Shown here: one piece after another, positions 1 to 7,274 of the stretch
How the letters are laid out: the number at the start of each line of letters is the position of its first letter
Numbering within the stretch: position 1 is the first letter of the stretch
Origin: an uncultured Cytophagales bacterium
Lineage (GTDB): Bacteria; Bacteroidota; Bacteroidia; Cytophagales; UBA9547
DNA length: 37,423 bases
Assembly: GCA_945957555.1 (NCBI GenBank)
Contig: CAMFLX010000031.1
Location: 1 to 37,423, forward strand
Direction: 5' to 3'
Notes under the pieces: generated by a model
Databases searched by the model: none
What the model saw: only the letters and a program-made list of their open reading frames with translations
What the model was told of the DNA's origin: nothing
Made by a program: the position numbers and the translations under genes

Positions 1-834
1 ATCGTTAGAGGGCATGGAATTTTGCAAAGGGATAGTAAGAACTACGCAATTGTCGGGGTTGGAATCCAGTACCACTTAGGGGTGGTGGTTGATGATGCAT
101 TTTTTCCCTTACAAATGATATTTCCCAAAAGGACCAAAGGGATAAGTGCAGTGCCCGAGACCTCTTTTAATCAGATGCTGATCATGCCCGTTGGTGTATT
201 TGCCTTAGAAAAGCAATACGATGAACAATATGTATTCGTGCCTTTGGCATTTGCTCAAGAATTACTTTCGGCACAAGGGCGAGTATCGAGCCTTGAAATC
301 AAATTAAGACCTGGGGCAGATGTGGAGGAGGTGCGAGAAAGCATCATGGCCGTTGTAGGAAAGGATTGTAAAGTGCTGAATCGCGATGAGCAAAATCAAG
401 TACAACTCAAAGTATTAAAAACAGAGAAGCTGATCGCTTATTTTATTTTAACCGTTATTATATTGATCGCATCCCTAAATATCTTTTTATGTTTGACGAT
501 GCTGGTGATTGAGAAGAAATATGATATTGCCATTATAAAATCTTACGGGGGAGATGCTAAATTTATTTTTAGGATCTTTATGTATGAAGGGTTCATTATG
601 TCATTATTAGGAGGATTTTTTGGGGTCATACTTGGCTTAGCCGTATGTTTTGTTCAAATAAAATACCAATTGGCAAGGTTAGGTGCCGAAACGGCCATAC
701 TAGATGCTTACCCTATTAAGATAGAAGTATTCGATGTCCTGATTGCGTTCATTACTATTCTAGTAATCACCTTACTGGCATCAATCATTCCAGCAGTAAA
801 GGCCTCCAGGGTTCATATAAAAGATTATTTATAG
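1..834 (+). CDS. ABC transporter permease, LolC/LolE/FtsX family (5' partial)
   Basis: This is the C-terminal part of an inner-membrane permease. The reading frame is open from base 1, so the start lies before the window; the TTG at 22 is an internal codon. About 277 residues are visible: an extracytoplasmic segment, then three hydrophobic helices in the last half (around FILTVIILIASLNIFL, GFIMSLLGGFFGVILGL and LIAFITILVITLLASIIPA). Between them lies the EKKYDIAIIKSYGG stretch, which is typical of the FtsX domain in LolC/E and MacB-type permeases. The family extracts lipoproteins from the inner membrane or drives other envelope transport using a separate ATPase. No ATPase gene is visible, and the substrate cannot be told from the sequence. 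Confidence 0.85.
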   Translation: MVRGHGILQRDSKNYAIVGVGIQYHLGVVVDDAFFPLQMIFPKRTKGISAVPETSFNQMLIMPVGVFALEKQYDEQYVFVPLAFAQELLSAQGRVSSLEIKLRPGADVEEVRESIMAVVGKDCKVLNRDEQNQVQLKVLKTEKLIAYFILTVIILIASLNIFLCLTMLVIEKKYDIAIIKSYGGDAKFIFRIFMYEGFIMSLLGGFFGVILGLAVCFVQIKYQLARLGAETAILDAYPIKIEVFDVLIAFITILVITLLASIIPAVKASRVHIKDYL

Positions 835-875
835 TCTTTCTTGGTATTTTAATACGGCTATTTGCCGAAAAACGC

Positions 876-883
876 TACCTTTG
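876..883 (+). promoter_or_regulatory. Bacteroidota-type -7 element (TACCTTTG) upstream of nusB
   Basis: TACCTTTG matches the Bacteroidota promoter consensus TAnnTTTG and ends 22 bases before the nusB ATG. A TTTG occurs at 861-864, but the spacing (11 bases) is too short for the usual -33 partner, so only the -7 element is supported. Confidence 0.45.
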
Positions 884-905
884 CAAAAACGTTCTTTTCA
901 AAATA

Positions 906-2045
906 ATGCTCAATCGTAGAATTCTCAGGTCAAAGGCAGTTCAGTACTTATATGGATTGCTCCAGTCTCATACAGCCAATTATCACCTCGCAATAGAACA
1001 TATAAAAGATCATTTTGCTCCAGATTTAAATTCAATGGAGCCTCAAGACAAAGTAAAATTATTAGCTGATTCGGAAATTGCAGTCGCTGCATTTGAAGAG
1101 CTTATTAATCATGATAAACCACTTCCTGATGATTTATCCCCAATGATTAAGAAAGCGGTAAATTCAGCCAACCTTTATTTGCTCAATGCGATTAAGAAAG
1201 ACAACAGTCATATCTCCTCAACTTTAGTGCAAAATACAGAGGCCGTTCATGATAGTTATGTACTCACCCTTCAGATGCTCGTAAAAACCTTGAGTTTCTT
1301 AGAGGAAGATTTGATCAAGAAATTCCACGTTGATGCCAAAATATTCTCTGTGAAAGCTAAGCTGCTGGAGTCTTTGGCAGTTCGCTCCAATAAGTCTAGT
1401 AAAGAGACCAATGATAATATCAATGACTTAACTTATGAGATCTACAGAGACATATTGGCAAAAGATCAAGCTGTGATTGAGGTTTTCAAAAACAAGCTAG
1501 GCGATTTCGAGGCAGAAAAGACTCTTTTAAAAGATGTCATTAAAGCTGAGCTACTTAAACATCCTTATTACGAAACGTTAATGGAGGAGGAAGATTTTGA
1601 TTGGTCGGAAAATAGGGTAGCGGTGAAGGATTTGGTAAATAAGACCTTGAAGAATCTTACGGAAGATACTGCGCCTGCACAAATTCTCATCAGTATTTCG
1701 GCCAACTGGGAAGAAGACAAATCATTCATGAAGCAACTATTTATGAATGCCTTAGACAATAAGGATAAATACATGAAGTTTGTTTCCGGCAAACTTCAAA
1801 ATTGGGATTTGAATAGGGTATCTGAAATAGATATGGCCATATTGCTGATGGCTATTGCAGAACTGATTACTTTTCCGTCGATACCAGTAAAAGTAAGTAT
1901 CAACGAATATTTGGAGATTGCCAAAGAATACAGTACGCCTAAGAGCAAGGAGTTTATTAACGGTGTATTAGATAAAGTCTCTTTAGATCTTCAAGACAAG
2001 GGTATCATTAAGAAGTCGGGTAGGGGACTTATTGATAACAAGTAG
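906..2045 (+). CDS. nusB: Transcription antitermination factor NusB, long Bacteroidota form
   Basis: NusB binds boxA RNA with NusE (S10) in rRNA antitermination complexes. The C-terminal 80 or so residues carry the NusB signature: SEIDMAILLMAIAEL, then VSINEYLEIAKEYS, then KSKEFINGVLDK. The start RRILRSKAVQYLYGLL also resembles the first NusB helix. At 379 residues it is far longer than proteobacterial NusB (about 140). The extra length is a helical, charged middle section, as in other Bacteroidota NusB proteins. The ATG at 906 is the first in frame. A promoter-like TACCTTTG lies upstream and an intrinsic terminator follows, so the gene appears to be monocistronic. Confidence 0.9.
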   Translation: MLNRRILRSKAVQYLYGLLQSHTANYHLAIEHIKDHFAPDLNSMEPQDKVKLLADSEIAVAAFEELINHDKPLPDDLSPMIKKAVNSANLYLLNAIKKDNSHISSTLVQNTEAVHDSYVLTLQMLVKTLSFLEEDLIKKFHVDAKIFSVKAKLLESLAVRSNKSSKETNDNINDLTYEIYRDILAKDQAVIEVFKNKLGDFEAEKTLLKDVIKAELLKHPYYETLMEEEDFDWSENRVAVKDLVNKTLKNLTEDTAPAQILISISANWEEDKSFMKQLFMNALDNKDKYMKFVSGKLQNWDLNRVSEIDMAILLMAIAELITFPSIPVKVSINEYLEIAKEYSTPKSKEFINGVLDKVSLDLQDKGIIKKSGRGLIDNK

Positions 2046-2060
2046 AGCCCTGAAACCCAA

Positions 2061-2104
2061 ACAAAAAAGGGAGTCTTCAACCGTGACCCCCTTTTTTGTT
2101 TTTT
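2061..2104 (+). terminator. Intrinsic terminator after nusB
   Basis: A hairpin pairs AAAAAAGGG-GTC with GAC-CCCTTTTTT around a short loop, and the descending arm runs into a T-tract. It starts 15 bases after the nusB stop codon. Confidence 0.8.
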
Positions 2105-2361
2105 ATTGAAAGACTATACCGTTTCGTGTAGCACTTGTTGCAAGTTCCTTTCGTTTTCAATTAATTCTAGTGGTTTTCTATCTCAGATAGACTTTCCAAG
2201 TTTTGAAAAACGTGGAAAATCTGTCACAGTCCAGCCATACATTTGCTAGAAAGTCCTTGAGTTGAAAACTATATTGCTTCTTATCTTGTTGAGGATAAAA
2301 AATAAGGTCAGCGAAGTTTTGAATCTCGCAGGCCAAGATAAATACCTACATGATCCAAAAA
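2105..2361. other. Gene-free stretch between nusB terminator and channel-gene stop
   Basis: No convincing gene or RNA was found. There are two small inverted repeats: the 13-bp palindrome CTATCTCAGATAG at 2178-2190, and TTTCCA/TGGAAA arms at 2193-2198 and 2213-2218. The second could serve as a weak terminator for the minus-strand gene that ends at 2362, but it lacks a T-tract. Confidence 0.4.
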
Positions 2362-3339
2362 TCAATACATAGCCTTAGTAATGAGTATGATGTTGATGAC
2401 TACATAGGTTGTAAATATGGAGATGCCGCCCCATTTGTCAAAATTATTACTTCTTTTCAGATCATCCTGGCCATAAAGAATCAAACTAATGGAAGAAATA
2501 GCTATGGTGAAAAATATAGCGATGAATGTGGTGGTATGCAGAGAGTCAACCAGTGTGAACTCATTGGTTTCGGGGAGTATGGAGTCGATGATATATTTAT
2601 TACCAACTGAGGCAAACAAGCCTCCTACAGGAAGTGCGAATCTTGGTTCTACGTGGTCTGCATGTACTAAGAAACTGACACAGGAAATGAGAAAAGCAAT
2701 GTACATACCCACAAAAAGTTTCATAAATAGGCCTGAAGCGTTTCGTGCCAGTTCAAACTCCAAGTTGAAAGTCGCATATATGGAATTCTTAAGAGGGGCA
2801 AGGCTCACATCTCCAAAATTGGTGTTGTATTTATGAGCACTTAAATGTGTATTGAATTTCCTAACTTGCCATCCATCTACATTGAATAATGGGTCAAAAG
2901 ATTCACCATGGGTAGTATCAGCTATAAATACCAGATACCGAGTGTCAAACTTGTTGTTTTCTATTCTTAATTGTAGGTTTTGAGTGTCAAATGGGTAGTC
3001 AGATACGTTCCAACACTGGGACATTTTACAGTTGAGTTTAATGAGTGTCCAGATCTCACCAGAGGCTGAGTCTTTATATGACATTACATCAGGTTTTTGG
3101 ACATCCTTGCTTCCTGGGATCTCTATAGTGTTTAAGAAATCTATTTCAGGATTTTTGTATTTCATCCATACCCAAAACTTGATACTATATTCTTTGTCTC
3201 TAAAGTTGATGTCGTAGATGTTCATGACATAAGCTCCGATTTTTACAGTATCAGGTGTGGTCGGAGAGGTTTCATTTGACACAGTGAGAGCCTTGGAAAC
3301 AAAAGACAGCGTGATCAAAAAGCATATTATTTTTTTCAT
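2362..3339 (-). CDS. Putative pentameric ligand-gated ion channel (Cys-loop receptor family, prokaryotic)
   Basis: The 325-residue protein has the full layout of prokaryotic channels such as GLIC and ELIC (about 320 residues). It has a signal peptide (1-20), a beta-rich extracellular domain (about 30-200) with the family motif YPFD at 115-118, then four membrane helices at about 203-225 (M1), 234-254 (M2), 264-288 (M3) and 304-322 (M4). M2 ends in ILP at 254-256. Aligning this with NLP of GLIC and ILP of ELIC, without gaps, puts Glu231 at -2', where GLIC also has Glu, and Arg233 at 0'. Cysteines 104 and 109 do not form the classical Cys-loop pair, as usual in bacteria. The gene follows the HtrA-type protease after one base, so the two are probably co-transcribed. 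The ligand and ion selectivity are unknown. The alternative is a related channel-like protein that does not conduct. Confidence 0.78.
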   Translation of the reverse strand: MKKIICFLITLSFVSKALTVSNETSPTTPDTVKIGAYVMNIYDINFRDKEYSIKFWVWMKYKNPEIDFLNTIEIPGSKDVQKPDVMSYKDSASGEIWTLIKLNCKMSQCWNVSDYPFDTQNLQLRIENNKFDTRYLVFIADTTHGESFDPLFNVDGWQVRKFNTHLSAHKYNTNFGDVSLAPLKNSIYATFNLEFELARNASGLFMKLFVGMYIAFLISCVSFLVHADHVEPRFALPVGGLFASVGNKYIIDSILPETNEFTLVDSLHTTTFIAIFFTIAISSISLILYGQDDLKRSNNFDKWGGISIFTTYVVINIILITKAMY

Positions 3340-3340
3340 C

Positions 3341-4756
3341 TTAGAAAAAGTATGAATAGTAGCCCCTTGATCCCTGCGTGCTTATGCCCTCAATGGTTAC
3401 ACGTCCTCTCGCTTTTTTCAGTTCCTCTTCGAGATTCTGTGGCGTCGTTATTTTTGTAGTGTTTATAGCAGTAACAATGAAGCCCTCTTCTATACCTAAA
3501 CGGCCCATGAGTCCCCCTGTTATTTTTACGATCCTCACACCAGCGTCTATTCTGAGCTTATCTCTTTCCAGTTTTGATACTTTTTCAAAGTCCGCTCCTA
3601 GTAACTCTGAAGTATACACTTCGTTTTTAACCACCGAGGTACCCCCATCAATATTTGTAAGGGTCGTTGCACCTTCTATTTGTTTTTCTTCCCTTTTAAA
3701 TAGAACCTTTACTTTGTCGCCTGGCCTGTAATAACTAATCTGTTCATCAAATTCTGATTTAGAATTTACCAAAACACCATTGATAGAAAGAATGATGTCA
3801 CCTTTCTGTATTCCTAATTTTCCGGCGGCCCCTTCTTTATCCACAAATGTTACAATAACACCACTTAGATCTTTATTGGCTTCTGCATCTATTTCGGCAT
3901 TGATATCACTTACGTTGACCCCTAAAAATGCTTTTTGAACGATTCCATATTCAATAATATCCTTAACGACTTTATCTACTATATCTATCGGGACCGCAAA
4001 GCCATATCCTGTATAGCTACCAGTTCTTGATAAAATGGCAGTGTTTACACCTATAAGTTCTCCATTAATGTTCACCAGTGCTCCACCACTATTACCAGGG
4101 TTGATGGCAGCATCAGTTTGGATGAAAGATTCAAGCGGGAAGCGACTCTTTACTACATTGATATCTCTGCCTTTTGCGCTGATGATCCCTGCGGTAACAG
4201 TTGAAGTAAGGTTGAAGGGATTCCCTACTGCTAGCACCCATTCTCCAACATATATTGATTTTGAATTACCAAGTTTGATGGCAGGGAGGTTATTGGCTTC
4301 AATTTTAACCACGGCAAGGTCTGTAGAAGGGTCTGTACCTATGATTTTTGCGGAATAAGTTCTTTTGTTATGGATTACTTCTATCTTACTGGCATTGTTG
4401 ATCACGTGATTGTTTGTGACTATGTATCCATTTTGGGAATAGATCACTCCAGAACCTGAATTGATCTCTTGTCCAGAGCGATTGTTGAAAAAATAATCCA
4501 TCCAGTTTGAGGCATCTTGATCGCTGCCTGTTACCGTTTTGATATAAACTACTGAAGGGGTAGATAATGCAGAGGCTTTTACAAAGTTCTCGGTACCGAA
4601 TGAGCCAGCGCCATTATTCATAGACTGAAACTGTGGCATTGCACTATCATTGCTAATATAGATCTTTTCGTTCTTGCCTTTTATTTGGTCAAAAATATAA
4701 GCACCCATGAGTCCCCCAAGGATGCTGCATCCTCCTATGACTAAGTATTTTTTCAT
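3341..4756 (-). CDS. HtrA/DegP-type periplasmic serine protease with two PDZ domains
   Basis: This is an envelope quality-control protease (family S1C). The catalytic triad is visible: His117 in TNNHVI, Asp146 in STDLAVVKI, and Ser223 in NPGNSGGAL. An N-terminal hydrophobic segment (about 4-22) is either an uncleaved anchor or a signal peptide. A glycine/serine-rich linker precedes the protease domain (about 60-265). PDZ1 covers about 275-360 (GVIVTFVDKEGAAGKLGIQKGDIILSING read in parts), and a shorter PDZ2 covers about 395-460. The length of 471 residues is normal for DegP/DegQ relatives. The stop codon lies one base before the ATG of the channel gene, which it probably co-expresses. The AT-rich 462-bp region upstream should contain its promoter. 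Confidence 0.93.
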   Translation of the reverse strand: MKKYLVIGGCSILGGLMGAYIFDQIKGKNEKIYISNDSAMPQFQSMNNGAGSFGTENFVKASALSTPSVVYIKTVTGSDQDASNWMDYFFNNRSGQEINSGSGVIYSQNGYIVTNNHVINNASKIEVIHNKRTYSAKIIGTDPSTDLAVVKIEANNLPAIKLGNSKSIYVGEWVLAVGNPFNLTSTVTAGIISAKGRDINVVKSRFPLESFIQTDAAINPGNSGGALVNINGELIGVNTAILSRTGSYTGYGFAVPIDIVDKVVKDIIEYGIVQKAFLGVNVSDINAEIDAEANKDLSGVIVTFVDKEGAAGKLGIQKGDIILSINGVLVNSKSEFDEQISYYRPGDKVKVLFKREEKQIEGATTLTNIDGGTSVVKNEVYTSELLGADFEKVSKLERDKLRIDAGVRIVKITGGLMGRLGIEEGFIVTAINTTKITTPQNLEEELKKARGRVTIEGISTQGSRGYYSYFF

Positions 4757-5218
4757 ATTCTTTAGATTGATTCTATTTCAGCTTACAAATTAACAACAAA
4801 AAATATTTTAATAAAATAGTTGAATCATCTTCATATACTTTAGATGGATTCACAAAATACATAATGATTTAGTTATACAAAGAGGATGAATGTTTAAAGT
4901 ATTTCATACTTATATATGACAAGTATTATTGATACTCTGTTTTTGATTCATAAAAATACTGATTTGTTAAACGGTGTTGCGCTTACTTAAGAGTGTATAA
5001 TGGTATTAACTATAGGATAAAAAGTTGTGTATTTTGTACTAATTCGATATTTTTCTTGAATTTTAATCAAGAATGTTTCATTTTTGTGTTGCATCCATTT
5101 TTTAAGTAGAACTTTTTTTGTGTTGTAGCGTTTTATTTTTTACAACATTCACTCTATATATATTTTAATATGTCATCAATCTCAATAAAATAGTAACAAC
5201 ATTTAAATTATCCATAAT
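4757..5218. other. Long AT-rich divergent intergenic region
   Basis: These 462 bases separate the divergent protease and TPR genes, so they should hold both promoters. No clear TAnnTTTG element with a -33 partner was found. One inverted repeat stands out: TTCTTGA and TCAAGAA arms separated by 7 bases at 5053-5073, a possible operator. No open frame or structured RNA was recognised. Confidence 0.4.
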
Positions 5219-6226
5219 ATGAAAAAAATAGTCTCCAGTATTGTAATGCTTTATTTCATGTCGTTTACATCATTTTCTCAAGATGTATTCGCAGAAGTTG
5301 AATCCCAGATTAAAGCAAAAGATTATGTATCAAGTCTTGAAAAGCTCAATCAGGTAATTGCAAAGGATGCCAATTCGGACAAGGCGCTCACCTTAAGAAG
5401 CCAGATATACAATTTTACGGGTAAATATAAGTTAGCGCTTATTGATGCCACAAAGGCCGTAGCTATCAATTCTAAATCAGAAAAAGCTTATTATCAGAAA
5501 GGCTTTGCTGAGGATATGACTGGTGACTTTAAAAGTGCGATCAACTCCTTTAATGCAGCTTATAAGTTAAATCCTAAATATTTGGATGCTAAGGTCATGT
5601 TGGGTTATTCAAAAATCAATACACAACTGTACAAGGAAGCAATTTCTGATTTAAATGAAGTAATCAGTTCTGATCCTAAAAAGTATGATGCATATCTTTA
5701 CAAGGGCTTGGCATTATATTACTTAAGTGATTTCAAAGGTTCGGTGAGTACTTACAATGAGGCGATTAAAATAGATCCTGCTGATGAAAGAGCATATTTC
5801 AATATGGCAAATACAAAAGTTCTTATGGGGAAAAATGCCGATGCTTTGGTTGATATCAATAAAGCCTTAAATTTGAGCCCTAAAGATTATGATGCTTTGT
5901 TATTGCGTGCACATATTCATATGAATCTTAAAAAAGATCAAAATGCAATTGACGATTGTACCAATGCTATTGCGTTTGGCAAGGATAATGTAGATGCGCA
6001 CATTACTAGAGCTCTTGCTTATTCTCATGGTAAAAAATATGCAGAAGCCGTGAAAGATATGGATAGGGCTATTGAGCTTGATGAGATGAATGCTACTGCG
6101 TATTTATATAGAGGCTCCTTTAAAAAAGAGCTAAAGGACGAAAGTGCATGTGCTGATGTAAAAAGAGCGGCTCAATTGGGTGATCAAGAAGCAGTACAGT
6201 TAGTAGAAAGGTTTTGCAAGAAATAA
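5219..6226 (+). CDS. Secreted TPR-repeat protein
   Basis: The 335-residue protein has a signal peptide (about 1-20, cleavage likely near SFSQ). The rest is about eight to nine tetratricopeptide repeats of 34 residues. Repeat signatures include YYQKGFAEDMTGDFKSAINSF, AYLYKGLALYYLSDFKGSV, AYFNMANTKVLMGKNADAL and AYLYRGSFKKEL, each followed by an NP/DP-type turn. TPR arrays are protein-binding scaffolds, and nothing here identifies the partner. Two late cysteines (in ESACADV and RFCKK) resemble the end of Bacteroidota TPR proteins with a capping helix. The gene is divergent from the HtrA-type protease and lies 39 bases upstream of the Maf-type gene. Confidence 0.85.
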   Translation: MKKIVSSIVMLYFMSFTSFSQDVFAEVESQIKAKDYVSSLEKLNQVIAKDANSDKALTLRSQIYNFTGKYKLALIDATKAVAINSKSEKAYYQKGFAEDMTGDFKSAINSFNAAYKLNPKYLDAKVMLGYSKINTQLYKEAISDLNEVISSDPKKYDAYLYKGLALYYLSDFKGSVSTYNEAIKIDPADERAYFNMANTKVLMGKNADALVDINKALNLSPKDYDALLLRAHIHMNLKKDQNAIDDCTNAIAFGKDNVDAHITRALAYSHGKKYAEAVKDMDRAIELDEMNATAYLYRGSFKKELKDESACADVKRAAQLGDQEAVQLVERFCKK

Positions 6227-6240
6227 TCAGTTTTATTTTA

Positions 6241-6248
6241 TAGCTTTG
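6241..6248 (+). promoter_or_regulatory. Possible -7 element (TAGCTTTG) for the Maf-type gene
   Basis: TAGCTTTG fits TAnnTTTG and ends 17 bases before the chosen ATG at 6266. The nearest TTG upstream is 24 bases away, longer than the usual spacing, so this is only tentative. Confidence 0.35.
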
Positions 6249-6265
6249 GGGTCAAATATTTGTGT

Positions 6266-6844
6266 ATGTTTGACCTCAAGCTTTTATTAGGCTCCAATTC
6301 CCCAAGAAGAAAACAATTACTTGCCGAAGCTGGCTTTGTTTTTGAAACTCTAAGCCCTGATATCGATGAAGAAATACCTGAAGATGTTGTCTTGGAGATG
6401 GTTCCTGTGATTCTATCTCAACAAAAGGCAGAGAAAATTTTGAAAGTAGCAACCGATGGCAGATCCTATACGATTATCACTGCTGATACTGTAGTCATTC
6501 ATAAAAGCAAGATTCTCAATAAACCTATGTCTAAAGAAGAAGCATTCTCAATGTTGACTTCACTTTCTGGGAATGAGCACAAAGTGGTTACAGGCTTTAC
6601 CATAGTACACAAAGGGGAGTTCGTTAGTGACTTTCAACTTACCAAGGTGCACTTCAAAGAACTCTTGCCTCAAGAGATCGAATATTATATCAACAACTAC
6701 CATCCTTTTGATAAGGCTGGAGCTTATGGCATTCAAGATTGGATAGGCCTTATAGGTATCGATAAAATAGAAGGCTGTTACTATAACGTAATGGGATTGC
6801 CTGTGTCAAAAATTCATGATCATCTGACAAAATTGACAAAGTAA
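6266..6844 (+). CDS. maf: Maf/YhdE-family nucleoside triphosphate pyrophosphatase
   Basis: Maf enzymes hydrolyse dTTP, UTP or modified nucleotides to monophosphates and are regarded as house-cleaning enzymes. The N-terminal signature [14 protein letters not shown] is intact. The catalytic ITADTVV segment (Asp near 74) and the later [10 protein letters not shown] motif are also present. At 192 residues the length is typical. The ATG at 6266 is preferred over the in-frame TTG at 6260 because it directly precedes the conserved [12 protein letters not shown] block. The YhdE (dTTP/UTP) subgroup is likely from the overall sequence, but this is inferred. Confidence 0.92.
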   Translation: MFDLKLLLGSNSPRRKQLLAEAGFVFETLSPDIDEEIPEDVVLEMVPVILSQQKAEKILKVATDGRSYTIITADTVVIHKSKILNKPMSKEEAFSMLTSLSGNEHKVVTGFTIVHKGEFVSDFQLTKVHFKELLPQEIEYYINNYHPFDKAGAYGIQDWIGLIGIDKIEGCYYNVMGLPVSKIHDHLTKLTK

Positions 6845-6907
6845 CAAAACTGTCAAGCGTGCATTTCTGCCAAAATTTCATGAAACTGCTTTTGGCATAC
6901 TTAATGA
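6833..6907 (+). promoter_or_regulatory. groESL upstream region with two inverted repeats and a sigma-54-like element
   Basis: Two inverted repeats precede groES: TTGACA-N12-TGTCAA at 6833-6856, which overlaps the end of maf, and TGCCAAAA-N14-TTTTGGCA at 6868-6897 with perfect 8-bp arms. The right arm of the second continues as TTTGGCATACTTAATGAT. That resembles the sigma-54 consensus TGGCA-N7-TGC, except that the -12 C is A here. No CIRCE (HrcA) element is present. The regulatory role is inferred from position. Confidence 0.4.
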
Positions 6908-6947
6908 TGAATACACTAATAGAAAAAAACTTCAAATATTTTTATAC

Positions 6948-7226
6948 ATGGCAAAAGTTAGTGTAAAACCATTGCATGACAGGATTCTGGTAGAACCTGC
7001 AGCAGCAGAAACTAAAACAGCATCAGGTCTTTATATTCCTGACACTGCAAAAGAAAAACCTCAGAGAGGAACAGTGATTGCAGTAGGCAGCGGTAAAAAA
7101 GATGAGCCTATTACTGTTAAAGTTGGTGATACGGTGTTATACGGAAAGTACTCTGGTACAGAACTACAAGTTGATGGTAAGGACTATTTGATCATGCGTG
7201 AGTCGGATATCTTTGCAATTGTTTAA
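6948..7226 (+). CDS. groS: Co-chaperonin GroES (Hsp10)
   Basis: GroES caps the GroEL folding chamber in the cytoplasm. The 92-residue protein starts with [12 protein letters not shown]. It has the mobile-loop region [21 protein letters not shown], the [20 protein letters not shown] core and the C-terminal [13 protein letters not shown]. All are standard for GroES, and the length is normal. It lies 48 bases upstream of groEL in the usual groES-groEL order. Confidence 0.98.
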   Translation: MAKVSVKPLHDRILVEPAAAETKTASGLYIPDTAKEKPQRGTVIAVGSGKKDEPITVKVGDTVLYGKYSGTELQVDGKDYLIMRESDIFAIV

Positions 7227-7274
7227 TTTCTTTTTAAACTCTATTCAATTACAAACATTTTAAATTTTTAAAGT

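Noticed and set aside
2350-3217. Plus-strand open frames of 61-115 residues across the channel gene
   Set aside because: They are antisense shadows of the channel gene, which has clear domain and motif support on the minus strand.
3341-4756. A lipoprotein signal (GGC near residue 10) in the HtrA-type protease
   Set aside because: The hydrophobic stretch before the Cys is too short and hydrophobic residues continue after it, which fits a membrane anchor better.
4757-5218. A possible riboswitch or small RNA in the AT-rich region
   Set aside because: Only one 7-bp inverted repeat was found and nothing matches a known riboswitch core.
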